Assembly (NCBI RefSeq): GCF_001419985.1
Contig: NZ_LJAL01000014.1
Coordinates: forward strand, 1-62,031
From: Loktanella sp. 5RATIMAR09
GTDB taxonomy: Bacteria > Pseudomonadota > Alphaproteobacteria > Rhodobacterales > Rhodobacteraceae
Direction: 5' to 3'
Length of the DNA stretch: 62,031 bases
In this document: one piece after another, positions 34,192 to 43,038 of the stretch
Layout: every line of letters starts with the position of its first letter
How positions within the stretch are numbered: the first letter of the stretch is position 1
The notes under the pieces: model-generated
The model's input: only the letters and a program-made list of their open reading frames with translations
Told to the model about the DNA's origin: nothing
Database searches by the model: none
Made by a program: the position numbers and the translations under genes

Positions 34192-35007
34192 TTGCCTATG
34201 ATTTCTATACTTACTGATCTTCACCCCAGATCCGACCGCGTACTCGACCGTTCGGCACTGATCGCAGATGAGTTGTCATCCGACCTCGACATTGTGCACG
34301 CCATCAATCCCGACAGTGATTTCGCCGAGGCTACGGCGAAGCTCGAGGCACCGCAGTTTTCCGACGATGACGGCAATCTCCGCACGGCATTGGCCATTAA
34401 GAATCCCATCCGCATGCAATGGGTTGGTCTGAGGGGCGCGGCGCCGGATTCGCTGGTCACCTACATCGCGGACAAACGTCCCGACCTGATCATAGTTGGA
34501 ACCGGCCGCGAATTCACGCTTTCAAAGCTCGCGATCGGCAGCACCGTCGACCGGATCGTGGCACGAGCCTCGCCAGCGATACTGATCGTCAAAAGGCGCC
34601 CGACCGGCGCCTACCGCCATTGCGCGGTCGCCTTCGATGGGTCGCCGGAAGCCAGTGAAGCGCTGCGAATGGCTTTACGTGTGGCGCCAACGGCGCGTCT
34701 GACAATCGTTCTTACGCATGACGACAGCAGATCCAGCGCGCGTAGCGATGCAGAAATCCGGATACGCAGCCACGTTTCTTCAATTCTTGCGGAATTTGCG
34801 GAACGGCCCGCCGAATTCGAACTGGCGCCATCCGACGAGGCGATTGTCGATGCCATGAAACAGGTCGTGGAGAAACTGAACGTTGACCTGGCCGCATTCG
34901 GGCGCACCCACAGAAAAGGCCTCGCCAAACTGGTGCAGGGTGGAAATACCTACATGCTGCTTTCGCATCTGACGTGCGACACGCTTATTGGGCGGCAGCC
35001 CGAATAA
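34192..35007 (+). CDS. Second tandem-domain universal stress protein
   Basis: Two Usp domains in ~271 residues. The first is ISILTDLHPRSDRVLDRSAL to VGTGREFTLSKLAIGSTVDR, with an ATP-loop-like G-rich stretch. The second is HCAVAFDGSPEASEALRMAL to FGRTHRKGLAKLVQGGNTYM, whose loop is less canonical. The TTG at 34192 is 7 bases from GGAG; an ATG at 34198 is also possible. It lies 78 bases after the ATPase and probably on the same transcript. Confidence 0.85.
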   Translation: MPMISILTDLHPRSDRVLDRSALIADELSSDLDIVHAINPDSDFAEATAKLEAPQFSDDDGNLRTALAIKNPIRMQWVGLRGAAPDSLVTYIADKRPDLIIVGTGREFTLSKLAIGSTVDRIVARASPAILIVKRRPTGAYRHCAVAFDGSPEASEALRMALRVAPTARLTIVLTHDDSRSSARSDAEIRIRSHVSSILAEFAERPAEFELAPSDEAIVDAMKQVVEKLNVDLAAFGRTHRKGLAKLVQGGNTYMLLSHLTCDTLIGRQPE

Positions 35008-35194
35008 CGGGTCGCATCGCCTGCCGGTGCCGTCTGACACCTTGCTGTGGCCGCTTTGAGCCGTGTCCGTGGTTGCCGACGGCACAAAGCCCACTTGCGC
35101 CGCCGCGTTTTGCCATCGACACAAACCGCCTGAAGTCCCAAACTTTCATCTGGTAAGACGTGCTGATCGGTCAGGTGCCCCTCACCAAATCGTT

Positions 35195-35689
35195 CTATCG
35201 CGTCGGCACGACAAAGGGATACTCCGCCTTTGTCCAAGCTTGGAAACCGCCTGCCATGTTGATGACATTGGTGTAGCCAAGATTGTGCAGTAGCGCGAGC
35301 GCCAGGGCCGACCTGTGGCCCGACTTGCAATACACCCCCATCGCTGTCTGCCTGTCTTCGGGCAGCATCGCCAGCCCCTCTGCGGTGGGCAATTCGGTCA
35401 GGCTGACCAGCACAGCGTTTTCGATGACGCCTTCGGCCCATTCCGCTGGTTCCCGCACATCGAGCATGACGATTGGCACGCCGGCGTCAATCGTGGTCTT
35501 GAACGCTTCCACGGGCTGAATACCCCATTTCGGCGTCATGGCGGACAGCCCATTGTAGGCGGTCTGCCAGCGGGCGAGTTCGTTCTCGGAAAGCCCGACC
35601 GCTGTCCCATCGGCCTGAACCGGTGTCGACAAGGCGATGGCACAGGCTGCCGCCGCAAGTGAATGCCTGAGAATCGAAACCATGATCAT
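35195..35689 (-). CDS. Exported rhodanese-domain protein
   Basis: A 164-residue periplasmic protein with a signal peptide (VSILRHSLAAAACAIALSTP...). One rhodanese domain follows, with MLDVREPAEWAEG and the active-site loop VYCKSGHRS, whose Cys is present. Rhodaneses move sulfane sulfur. It follows the 11-heme cytochrome gene by 27 bases on the same strand, so the two probably form an operon; a periplasmic sulfur or thiol redox role is plausible. An ATG at 35683 gives better ribosome-site spacing than 35689. Confidence 0.88.
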   Translation of the reverse strand: MIMVSILRHSLAAAACAIALSTPVQADGTAVGLSENELARWQTAYNGLSAMTPKWGIQPVEAFKTTIDAGVPIVMLDVREPAEWAEGVIENAVLVSLTELPTAEGLAMLPEDRQTAMGVYCKSGHRSALALALLHNLGYTNVINMAGGFQAWTKAEYPFVVPTR

Positions 35690-35716
35690 TTCTTCCTTTC
35701 TGGTTGGTCCCGCCGG

Positions 35717-36955
35717 TCAATCCGGCGGAACAGTCGCGTTGATATTGGCCGCCGCGCCTTCGGGATCGAGGTCGGCGGGTGACAGATAGAGGTCCGGGTT
35801 GTCGTGGCAGCCCGCACAGGTCCGGTTCTGTTCGGTGACCCTGCGGATATTGTGCGGTGCCGCGGTCTTCCAGGTCGGATAGTCGTCAAAATGCGGGAGC
35901 AGCCCCGCGCCGAAATGGTCGAAACTGTCGCGCGCCACCGGGTTGCTGCGCAGCGTTACGAAGCCATAGGGGTATCCTTCGGCGGTGTTGCGGCCGATCG
36001 TGAGATCGAGCGACTTCGACCCCGCACGGCGGAAATAGGCGCCGTCCTCCTCGCCGGAATGACAGTCAAAGCAACCCTGGTAGGGCTGGGCATGGCAGAC
36101 CTGGCAGGAGACATCGTCATGGCCGGTCATGTGGGCCGGAACCGAGCGGTTGGGCAGTGCCGCATGACAATCGGTGCACTGCGCGCGGCCTTCCACCTGC
36201 CAGCGGGTCTCGTAAAGCGTGCCATCGCCGTGCAGGTCGTTGGTGTGGCAGTCGACGCAATGCATGCCGGCTTCGAAATGCACATCCGCTGCGATCCCCT
36301 CGTGGAGGCCCAGATATTCCGCGCCCGCGCGCGAGCCGTGGCAGGAGGCGCAGGTCAAGTCCATCGGCGGGCGGCCAAAGAATTCGTGACCGCTCAACAG
36401 CCCGCCACCCACGGCCTGCGGCAGGGTTACGTGGCAGTCCGAGCAATCAGCATGGCAAGAGGCGCAATCGGCCTGCCACATGGGATCGAGGGTGTGAAAA
36501 TTCTCGTCACCGCTGCGCAGGCGCAAGGCGTGGGCCATGCCGCTCAGCGTGCCGTGCAGGCTGGTTTCGTGGCGTTCCGCCTGATCGGCGTGGCAGGAGG
36601 CGCAGGTTGCATTCGCGTCGGTCATCCCTGAGTGGGCCGCCGCTGCATCGGACGCGCTGTCGTCGCCGCCATGGCAGGCCACGCAGCCGATCTGCCCGTG
36701 CAGGCTGTCGGGAAAACCGGGGCGCACGAAGGCGTTGAGAAAGGCAGGCCGGCTGGGCGCCGCGGCGCAGCCATCCTCGGGCGGCGCTTCGGGCGGAGTG
36801 ACCGCGCCCATCAAAAACCCTGCATTGCTGTGGCAGGCGATGCAGGTGCCCGTGACCCTTTCCTCTGCCTGGACGGGGGTCGCGCCGGGGGAGTTGGGAG
36901 TGGCGAAAACATCGGCTCCGCCAACTTGTGCCAGATAGGTCGAAAGCTCAGCCAT
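35717..36955 (-). CDS. Eleven-heme c-type cytochrome (start uncertain)
   Basis: Eleven CXXCH motifs are visible: CIACH, CVACH, CASCH three times, CSDCH, CVDCH, CTDCH, CQVCH, CFDCH and CAGCH. This predicts a periplasmic or outer-surface multiheme electron carrier of the decaheme/nitrite-reductase-like type. The ATG at 36955 (MAELSTYLAQVGG) gives no signal peptide, although export is required for heme attachment. The frame stays open upstream through KYIRRSANVRVVAACIL, a possible leader, without a clear start, and it runs into the divergent DUF302 gene. The N-terminal CHSNAGF segment resembles the 5-heme protein at 45142. The next gene on the strand is the rhodanese. Confidence 0.85.
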   Translation of the reverse strand: MAELSTYLAQVGGADVFATPNSPGATPVQAEERVTGTCIACHSNAGFLMGAVTPPEAPPEDGCAAAPSRPAFLNAFVRPGFPDSLHGQIGCVACHGGDDSASDAAAAHSGMTDANATCASCHADQAERHETSLHGTLSGMAHALRLRSGDENFHTLDPMWQADCASCHADCSDCHVTLPQAVGGGLLSGHEFFGRPPMDLTCASCHGSRAGAEYLGLHEGIAADVHFEAGMHCVDCHTNDLHGDGTLYETRWQVEGRAQCTDCHAALPNRSVPAHMTGHDDVSCQVCHAQPYQGCFDCHSGEEDGAYFRRAGSKSLDLTIGRNTAEGYPYGFVTLRSNPVARDSFDHFGAGLLPHFDDYPTWKTAAPHNIRRVTEQNRTCAGCHDNPDLYLSPADLDPEGAAANINATVPPD

Positions 36956-37049
36956 TTCGCATTGCCAGTCGGGCTCGGACTGGGTGCGCCCGGCAGTCGC
37001 CGCATTCAGAATACAGGCGGCCACAACCCGTACGTTTGCCGATCTGCGT

Positions 37050-37538
37050 ATGTATTTCGCAGCCCTCCTTGCCGCCGTTGCCCTCGCTTTCGCGGCAGGG
37101 CAGGCCCAAGCCGAAGGCAATGCCAATGTTTCGCCGCATCCGATGTTCGTCGAGACAGTTTCGCCGGCCAACCTGCCCACAACCGTTTCGGTCTTCCTCG
37201 AAGAGGTCAAGGCAGCCGGCTGGAGCCATCTCGACACGGTCAACATGGCCGGCGTCCTGTCGGCGCGTGGTTTCACGCTTGATCCGGTGCTGATCCTCGA
37301 GGTCTGCTCGGGCAAATACAGCGCAGCGCTTCTGGACAGCGACGAGACCCGTTTCGTGGCATCGATGATCCCCTGCCGCGTTGCAATTTACCAGACCAGC
37401 GATGACCGCGTCATCATCTCACGGATGAATTCCGCCGCCATGGCCGAGATGATGCCCGGCGAGGTCGCCGAGGTGATGGCCGCCTCGGGCACCGAAGTGG
37501 AAGCCATCATCGCCGCAACCTTGGCCCGCCTGAACTGA
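37050..37538 (+). CDS. Exported DUF302 protein
   Basis: A 162-residue periplasmic protein with a signal peptide (MYFAALLAAVALAFAAGQAQA). The DUF302 domain shows VEVCSGKYSAALL-like and IPCRVAIYQ motifs; its Cys residues could bind metal or heme-related ligands. The function of the family is unknown, but it often accompanies sulfur and cytochrome genes. It is divergent from the 11-heme cytochrome. The ATG chosen begins at the signal peptide, though its ribosome site is poor and an upstream start at 36984 stays in frame. Confidence 0.75.
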   Translation: MYFAALLAAVALAFAAGQAQAEGNANVSPHPMFVETVSPANLPTTVSVFLEEVKAAGWSHLDTVNMAGVLSARGFTLDPVLILEVCSGKYSAALLDSDETRFVASMIPCRVAIYQTSDDRVIISRMNSAAMAEMMPGEVAEVMAASGTEVEAIIAATLARLN

Positions 37539-37560
37539 TCACAGGCGACAACAACACCAA

Positions 37561-37591
37561 AGAACCCGCGGTTCCCTGATCCGCGGGTTCT
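37561..37591 (+). terminator. Terminator of the DUF302 gene
   Basis: AGAACCCGCGG and CCGCGGGTTCT form a perfect 11-bp stem with a 9-base loop, followed by a short T-rich stretch (CGTTTG). It lies 22 bases after the stop codon. Confidence 0.8.
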
Positions 37592-37944
37592 CGTTTGCGT
37601 TCCTGCCGCGGGCTTGATCTGCTCCAGGAACCTCAGGTCAGGGCCGCGCCAAAGTGCCTTTCGGAGCATCTGAACCATGAGGTATCGCTTAACGTGCTGA
37701 AATCCTTGATTTCGGGCCATGTTGGGTGAACCGGGTTTTCCGCGGGCGCCACAACGAGGGAATGCCTCCGATCATCGGAAACCCGCCCATGCAACCTGAA
37801 GCACGAGCCAGCCCGGTTTCAACCGATTGGCAAGCCAGCGAGTGCGATATGGGCGTGACGTAAAATCGGTTCCGACGATTGGCTGCGCTTGCATTCGATC
37901 TTCGCCCTGCCCAAATCCATCTGAGAAACAGAAAGGACTCTGCC
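37592..37944. other. Gene-free region upstream of the zinc-ribbon gene
   Basis: No gene or strong structure is seen in ~350 bases apart from the putative promoter of the next gene. GAAAGGA at 37931-37937 is the ribosome site. Confidence 0.35.
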
Positions 37945-38220
37945 ATGAAATGTCCCATAGACGGCGCCCAGCTCGTTATGTCCGAGCGGCAGGGAGTAGA
38001 GATCGACTATTGTCCAACCTGCCGCGGCGTCTGGCTTGACCGTGGAGAGCTGGACAAGATCGTCGAGTTGTCCCTGCAGCAGGCTCAGCCCGTCCGCTCG
38101 ATGCCGCAGCCCGACCAGCGCGGTGGCCGCGACTGGGACGGCGACGATGACGATTTCCGCGGTCGCGATCCGCGCCGGAGCAAGCGGAAGTCCTTGCTGG
38201 GCGAGCTGTTCGATTTCTGA
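37945..38220 (+). CDS. zf-TFIIB-type zinc-ribbon protein
   Basis: A 91-residue protein with MKCPIDGAQL and YCPTCRGVWLDRGEL, the zf-TFIIB pattern with a single-Cys first knuckle and a paired CxxC second. A Gln/Asp/Arg-rich tail ends in LLGELFDF. The family is widespread; its function is not established. It stands alone, convergent with the CBS gene that ends the nqr operon. The ATG follows GAAAGGA at suitable spacing. Confidence 0.85.
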   Translation: MKCPIDGAQLVMSERQGVEIDYCPTCRGVWLDRGELDKIVELSLQQAQPVRSMPQPDQRGGRDWDGDDDDFRGRDPRRSKRKSLLGELFDF

Positions 38221-38247
38221 TCGCGGGCGAACATGGCCGGGACGCGG

Positions 38248-38655
38248 CTAGCGCCACAGCCGCGTCATCGCCGCCAAAAGGTCGGCGCGGCTGATCTGGC
38301 CGACCAGGGCACCGTCCTCGACAATCGGGAACCGTCGGAAGGACGAGTCAAGAAATGCCTCTGCCGCCTCGACCACATCCATGTCGGGTGGCAGGGTTTT
38401 GACCGGCGAGGTCATGTAATCACGCACCGCACCGCCCCATTGCTGGTAATAGCTGGCATTCAGCGCGGCGCGGAAACAGTCCTTCTTGGTCAGAATCCCC
38501 AAAAGCGCCCCGCCCGGACCCAGCACCGGCGCCCCGGACAGGCGGCGGGTCACCAGAATGTCCATCGCGGTCAGGATCTCCAGGTCGGGGTCCAATGTGA
38601 CGACGTCGCGCACCATGATATCGCGCAGCAACGGCAGGGTCGGCGGGAGCGTCAT
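38248..38655 (-). CDS. CBS-pair protein at the end of the nqr operon
   Basis: A 135-residue protein made of two CBS motifs (IMVRDVVTLDPDLEILTAMD; YMTSPVKTLPPDMDVVEAAE), which usually bind adenine nucleotides. It overlaps nqrM by ATGA and is the last of nine co-oriented genes. It may link pump activity to energy state; that is inference from position. Confidence 0.88.
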   Translation of the reverse strand: MTLPPTLPLLRDIMVRDVVTLDPDLEILTAMDILVTRRLSGAPVLGPGGALLGILTKKDCFRAALNASYYQQWGGAVRDYMTSPVKTLPPDMDVVEAAEAFLDSSFRRFPIVEDGALVGQISRADLLAAMTRLWR

Positions 38656-38819
38656 CGGCCTGCCCCCTTCGCGCAGGGTTTGGCGCAACCCGCGCAGGAC
38701 CCGGCCCCCGCCCCGCCGCAGGATGCGCTGAGGCGCCGCCCGAGGCCCAGCGTGCCAAGCGCCAGCGCCGCGACGGCGGCAAGAAACACAAGCGGCGCAA
38801 GAATCACTGTCCAGGTCAT
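38652..38819 (-). CDS. nqrM: NqrM-like Na+-NQR maturation protein
   Basis: A 55-residue protein with one membrane helix (VILAPLVFLAAVAALALGTLG) and a cysteine-rich tail (ASCGGAGAGSCAGCAKPCA). This is the layout of NqrM, which is needed to build the Fe site between NqrD and NqrE. It is placed 10 bases after apbE and overlaps the CBS gene. The short length is normal for the family. Confidence 0.75.
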   Translation of the reverse strand: MTWTVILAPLVFLAAVAALALGTLGLGRRLSASCGGAGAGSCAGCAKPCAKGAGR

Positions 38820-38829
38820 CGCGTCCTCC

Positions 38830-39804
38830 TCATCCGATCCGGTGTGCCGCAAAGGGCCCGGTTTGCCGGGTCGTGACCGCCCCCGGCTCTCCGATGGCGA
38901 AGAATGCCGGTATGCCGCGACCCCGCGCCCAGGCCGGTCCGCGCAAAGGCCCCATTGCCGCAAGCGCGGTCGCCAGCCCGTCGGCGGCCATGGCCGTGGG
39001 CGCCAAAACCGTGACCGACAGCAGCCCGTCGCCCACCGGTGCCGCCGCGACCGGGTCGATCAGGTGGCTGATGCGTCGCCCGGCCAGCACATAGGACTGC
39101 TCGGCCACGCCCGAGGTGGCCACCGCCAGCCCGCCCGGTTCGATCACCGCAAGAGCCGCGCCATCGGCGGCGAAAGGCCGCGCGACCGCGCTGCGCCAGT
39201 TCCGCCCCGCGGGGTGGCGTCCAAGCCCGCGCATTTCACCGCCGAGGTCGAGGAACGCATCCACGACGCCCTCGTGCCTCAGGCTCTCGGCCAGGCGGTC
39301 AAGCGCATGGCCCTTGGCAATGCCGCAAAGATCGAGCGTCAACCCGCTCCGCGCCTTGCGCAGCGCCCCCCCCTCCAGCGTCACGCCGCGCCAGTCGGGT
39401 GGTCCGTCCCCCGCCACCGGCCCGAACCCGTAGCGCGCAACCAGCGGCCCGACAGTGGGGTCGAAGGCGCCATCGGTCAGCCGCGCCAGGCTCAGCGCCG
39501 CCTCGGCCACATGGGTAAGGGACGTGCCGGGGACAAAGGGCCTGTCGGCGGAGGCAGCGTTGAACCGCGAAAGCTCCGAACTGTCGTCCCAGGGCGACAT
39601 TGCGGCGGTGACATCGGCAAAGACCGCCTCCGCCACGGCTTGCGCCCGCAGCGCCTGTCTTCGGTCGGACACAAGCAGCCGCCAATAGGTGCCGAAGGCC
39701 GTGCCTCCCGTCTCGGTCCCCGCATGTGCCAGCGCCGGGACGCCAAGCGCCGCAGGCAGGGCCGCAAGGCCAAGTGCAAAGTCGCGTCGTCCGATCGCCG
39801 TCAT
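38830..39804 (-). CDS. apbE: ApbE FAD:protein FMN transferase
   Basis: Attaches FMN covalently to threonines of NqrB/NqrC or RnfD/RnfG on the periplasmic side. The 324-residue protein starts with a twin-arginine-like leader (MTAIGRRDFALGLAALPAAL). It carries FDPTVGPLVARYGFG, LDLGGEMRGLG, HLIDPVAAAP and the C-terminal AMAADGLATAL metal-site motif. It lies 3 bases after nqrF. NqrC in this operon has the acceptor motif and NqrB does not. Confidence 0.93.
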   Translation of the reverse strand: MTAIGRRDFALGLAALPAALGVPALAHAGTETGGTAFGTYWRLLVSDRRQALRAQAVAEAVFADVTAAMSPWDDSSELSRFNAASADRPFVPGTSLTHVAEAALSLARLTDGAFDPTVGPLVARYGFGPVAGDGPPDWRGVTLEGGALRKARSGLTLDLCGIAKGHALDRLAESLRHEGVVDAFLDLGGEMRGLGRHPAGRNWRSAVARPFAADGAALAVIEPGGLAVATSGVAEQSYVLAGRRISHLIDPVAAAPVGDGLLSVTVLAPTAMAADGLATALAAMGPLRGPAWARGRGIPAFFAIGEPGAVTTRQTGPFAAHRIG

Positions 39805-39807
39805 GGG

Positions 39808-41010
39808 TCAGCCTCCGAAATCGTCATAGAAAATCTGCCGCCGTTCGACCCCTGTCCGGTCCAGCGCCGCAGTCACGGCGCGGATCATCATCGGCGGGCC
39901 GCAAAGATAATACTCGCAGGTCTCGGGCGCAGGGTGGATGTCCAGATGCCGGCGGATCAGCGCCTCGTGCACGAAGCCGGTCTCGCCTGCCCAACCCGCG
40001 TTCGCCTCTGTCAGAACGGGAATCCAGGTGAAACTGTCATGCGCCTGCGCCATGGCCTCGTGTTCCTCGGCGTAGAACAGATCGCCCGGGCCACGCGCGC
40101 CGTAGAAATATGTGATCCTGCGGCCCGAGCCGCGCGCCAGTTCGTCGGCCACGACGGCCCTGAGCGGTGCCATGCCCACCCCGCCGCCGACAAAGACCAT
40201 CTCGGCGCCCGTGTCCTGCGCGCGAAACTCGCCAAAGGGGCCGGACAGATCGGCCATGTCGCCGGGTTTCAGGCCAAAGAGCCAGGACGAGACCACACCC
40301 GGCGGAGCGCCCTTGGCGTCGGGCGGCGGCAGGGCGAGGCGAATGTTGAAGACGATGCGGCCGGTGTCTTCAGGGCGGTTGGCAACCGAATAGGCACGGG
40401 TAACAGGCGCGGCCGATTGCGCCACCAGTCCCGAGGCCGCCCAGCCCGGTTCCGCCATCGGCGTCATGTCGATTTCCGAGAGCGGCAGCCGGAAGGCGGG
40501 CGCGTGGACCAGCACGAAATCGCCTGCCACGTAGTCGAAATCCCAACCGTCGGGCAGATCGAACACGATTTCCTTGATCGTCGGTGTAAGCGCCTTGACG
40601 GATGCCACGCGCGCGGCATGGGGCTTTGCATCCAGAAAGGCCGGGTCGACCTCAACCTCGAGCGGCTCGCGCAGCCGGATCTGGCAGGCCAGCCGCGCGC
40701 CCTTGCGCAGATCGGCGGCCGACAGCCGGCCCGACTCGGTCGCCAGGACCGGTCCGCCGCCGCTGCGCAGATGCACCCGGCACAGCCCGCAGGTGCCCTT
40801 GCCGCCGCAGGCCGCGGGCAAGGCCACGCCTTCGGCCACCAGCGCATCCAGCAGCGTCGTGCCGGGGGCACCGGTGATCGTCTGGCCACCGTTGACGCCG
40901 ATCTCGATCCCGCCTTCGGGTATCAGCCGGCGGCGCACCGCCAGCACTGCCGCTGACAGCGCCAGCACCAGGGCAACGAACAGGAACGTGGCGAGCAGGA
41001 TCGTGGTCAT
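39808..41010 (-). CDS. nqrF: NqrF, NADH-oxidising subunit
   Basis: Takes electrons from NADH through FAD to a [2Fe-2S] cluster. The 400 residues run: membrane helix ([18 protein letters not shown]), plant-type ferredoxin domain with [10 protein letters not shown] plus a distal Cys in LACQI, FAD domain with [10 protein letters not shown], and NADH domain with [12 protein letters not shown] and YYLCGPPMM. Length and motifs are normal. This domain set identifies the complex as NQR rather than Rnf. It overlaps nqrE by ATGA. Confidence 0.95.
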   Translation of the reverse strand: MTTILLATFLFVALVLALSAAVLAVRRRLIPEGGIEIGVNGGQTITGAPGTTLLDALVAEGVALPAACGGKGTCGLCRVHLRSGGGPVLATESGRLSAADLRKGARLACQIRLREPLEVEVDPAFLDAKPHAARVASVKALTPTIKEIVFDLPDGWDFDYVAGDFVLVHAPAFRLPLSEIDMTPMAEPGWAASGLVAQSAAPVTRAYSVANRPEDTGRIVFNIRLALPPPDAKGAPPGVVSSWLFGLKPGDMADLSGPFGEFRAQDTGAEMVFVGGGVGMAPLRAVVADELARGSGRRITYFYGARGPGDLFYAEEHEAMAQAHDSFTWIPVLTEANAGWAGETGFVHEALIRRHLDIHPAPETCEYYLCGPPMMIRAVTAALDRTGVERRQIFYDDFGG

Positions 41011-41609
41011 GGCGCCGCCATCCCGGCAAAGACGGAAAAGCCCATCGACATCAGCCCCGTCACCACGAAGGCCATGCCGACGCCGCGCAGGGCGGGCGGC
41101 ACATCGGCGTAGACCAGGCGTTCGCGGATCGCCGCCAGTACCATCACTGCCAGCGCCCAGCCGATCCCGCCACCCGCCGCATAGACCACGCTTTCGCCAA
41201 AGCCGTAACCACGGTCGGCCATGAACAGGCTGCCTCCGAGGATGGCGCAATTCACCGTCAGAAGCGGCAGGTAGATGCCAAGCGCGCTGAACAGGGCGGG
41301 GAAAAACCGGTCGAGCACCATCTCCAGGATTTGTACCGTGGCGGCGATGATGCCGATGAAGGTGATCAGCCGCAGGAACCGCAGATCAACCTCGGCCAGC
41401 CCGATCCAGCCCCAGGCCCCCGCGTCGAGCAGGAAAGCATGGACCAGGTTGTTGAGCGGCACCGTCACCATCTGCACCGCGACCACCGCAATGCCCAGAC
41501 CCGTCGCTGTGCCGACCTTGCGCGATACCGCGAGGAAGGTGCACATGCCCAGAAAGAACGACAGCGCGAGGTTTTCGGCCAGGATCGCGCGGAAGAACAG
41601 ATCGGTCAT
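41007..41609 (-). CDS. nqrE: NqrE membrane subunit
   Basis: A 200-residue six-helix subunit that, with NqrD, forms the intramembrane Fe-S site. The cluster cysteines are visible in [11 protein letters not shown] and [10 protein letters not shown], and the inverted-topology repeat is intact. ATGA overlaps join it to nqrD and nqrF. Confidence 0.95.
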   Translation of the reverse strand: MTDLFFRAILAENLALSFFLGMCTFLAVSRKVGTATGLGIAVVAVQMVTVPLNNLVHAFLLDAGAWGWIGLAEVDLRFLRLITFIGIIAATVQILEMVLDRFFPALFSALGIYLPLLTVNCAILGGSLFMADRGYGFGESVVYAAGGGIGWALAVMVLAAIRERLVYADVPPALRGVGMAFVVTGLMSMGFSVFAGMAAP

Positions 41610-42256
41610 GGCCGGCCCTCCGTTCCGCGTGCGGCATAGTCCGGCGCCTCGATCTGCGACGGACGCAGCGCGCGCAAGGCCCAGACCAGCAGCCCCAGCA
41701 CGATGAAGGCCGAGGGCGCCAGCGCCATGAAGCCCAGCGGTTCGAACCAGCCGCCGTTTTCCACCGTGGGCAGGACGCTGTAGCCCAGCAGATCGCCGGT
41801 GCCGAGGATTTCGCGCAGGATCGCCACCACCACCAGCACCAGGCTGTAACCCGCCGCGTTGCCAAGCGCATCGACAAGGCTGGGCCATGGCGGATTGCGC
41901 ATGGCAAAGGCCTCGGCCCGGCCCAGGATGATGCAATTGGTCACGATCAGGCTGACGAAGATCGACAGGCGCTGGCTGATGTCGAACAGGAAGGCCTGCA
42001 GCGCCAGGTCGATCACCATCACCAGCGTGGCGATGATGGTGATCTGCACGATCAGCCGGATTTCCTGGGGAATCAGTCGACGGATCGTCGAGATGATGAC
42101 GCTGGCCAGCACCAGCACCACCGTCATTGCCGCCGCCATGGTCAGCGCGGTGTCCAGATTCGTCGTGACCGCTAGCGCCGAGCAGATGCCCAGCAGATGG
42201 AGCGTCACGGGGTTCTGGTCAACCAGCGGATCGGTCAGCAGGCGACGGGTGCTCAT
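41606..42256 (-). CDS. nqrD: NqrD membrane subunit
   Basis: A 216-residue partner of NqrE. The cysteines in [11 protein letters not shown] and [11 protein letters not shown] are conserved, and [16 protein letters not shown] is the family's N-terminal signature. ATGA overlaps occur on both sides. Confidence 0.95.
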   Translation of the reverse strand: MSTRRLLTDPLVDQNPVTLHLLGICSALAVTTNLDTALTMAAAMTVVLVLASVIISTIRRLIPQEIRLIVQITIIATLVMVIDLALQAFLFDISQRLSIFVSLIVTNCIILGRAEAFAMRNPPWPSLVDALGNAAGYSLVLVVVAILREILGTGDLLGYSVLPTVENGGWFEPLGFMALAPSAFIVLGLLVWALRALRPSQIEAPDYAARGTEGRP

Positions 42257-43038
42257 CGGCTGCCCTCCTCTTGGGCAAGACGTTCGAGGAACGGACCGTA
42301 GCCCGCAGGGCCCAGCCAGAACCGGGCAGCAAAGCCCACCGCCTGCGCCGAGCGGGTCGCGCCGGTGAGGCCGTCAACCTCATGCGCCGCGGCGGCGCGC
42401 CCGCGAACTACGGCGATCGCCAGCGCGCCGGTGTCGTCCACCACCTGGCGGCCGGGCCAGAGCCCCTGCCATTGCGGCGTCTGGATGCGCGCGCCCAGGC
42501 CCGGGGTTTCGCCTTGCTCGACGATGTTCAGCGCTGCGACGCTGCGCAGATCGCTCTCAATCGCCAGAAGACCGCGGATCACCGACTGGTAGCCCTGGGC
42601 GTGGATCGGCAGGATCACCAGGCGCAGCGCGCCATGTTCGTCCCAGACCAGGTAGACCACGCCGTCATCGGCAATGCGGCCGATCCCGGCGATGTCTTCG
42701 TCGGGCGGCAATGCGCGGCTGGTTTCGGGGTCTTGGGCGGCGGCCAGGGCGTCGAAGCCAAGCGCATCACCCGTGGCATCTGCCCCGGTGGCAAGCACGA
42801 TCCGGCGTGGCTCCAGCGCGGCGGCACCGGCCTCTCCCAGAAGATCGGAGAGCCCCGGAATGGCCTGCAGCATCGCCGCCATCCGGGCCTGACGCTCGGC
42901 GTCCCGATGCTCGGCGATGCGCGGCGACAGCGTCACATGGGCGGCCGTCACCGCCAGTGCGCAGATCAATGCAACGGCGCCCGCCACACTCAACGTGCGG
43001 CGATCGTTGCGCGTGGTCTCGTTCCCGGTTTCGGTCAT
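42253..43038 (-). CDS. nqrC: NqrC covalent-FMN subunit
   Basis: A 261-residue bitopic protein whose periplasmic domain carries FMN on a threonine. The acceptor motif DGLTGATRS is intact, and QGYQSVIRGLLAIESD is the flavin-domain signature. One N-terminal membrane helix (LSVAGAVALICALAVTAAHV) is seen. The ATG at 43038 overlaps the nqrB stop. This is the only clear FMN-acceptor motif in the operon. Confidence 0.93.
   Translation of the reverse strand: MTETGNETTRNDRRTLSVAGAVALICALAVTAAHVTLSPRIAEHRDAERQARMAAMLQAIPGLSDLLGEAGAAALEPRRIVLATGADATGDALGFDALAAAQDPETSRALPPDEDIAGIGRIADDGVVYLVWDEHGALRLVILPIHAQGYQSVIRGLLAIESDLRSVAALNIVEQGETPGLGARIQTPQWQGLWPGRQVVDDTGALAIAVVRGRAAAAHEVDGLTGATRSAQAVGFAARFWLGPAGYGPFLERLAQEEGSR

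Noticed and set aside
38233..40956. Very long plus-strand open frame across the nqrF-apbE region
   Set aside because: It is an antisense frame in high-GC DNA; the minus-strand genes are well-recognised families with overlapping starts and stops.
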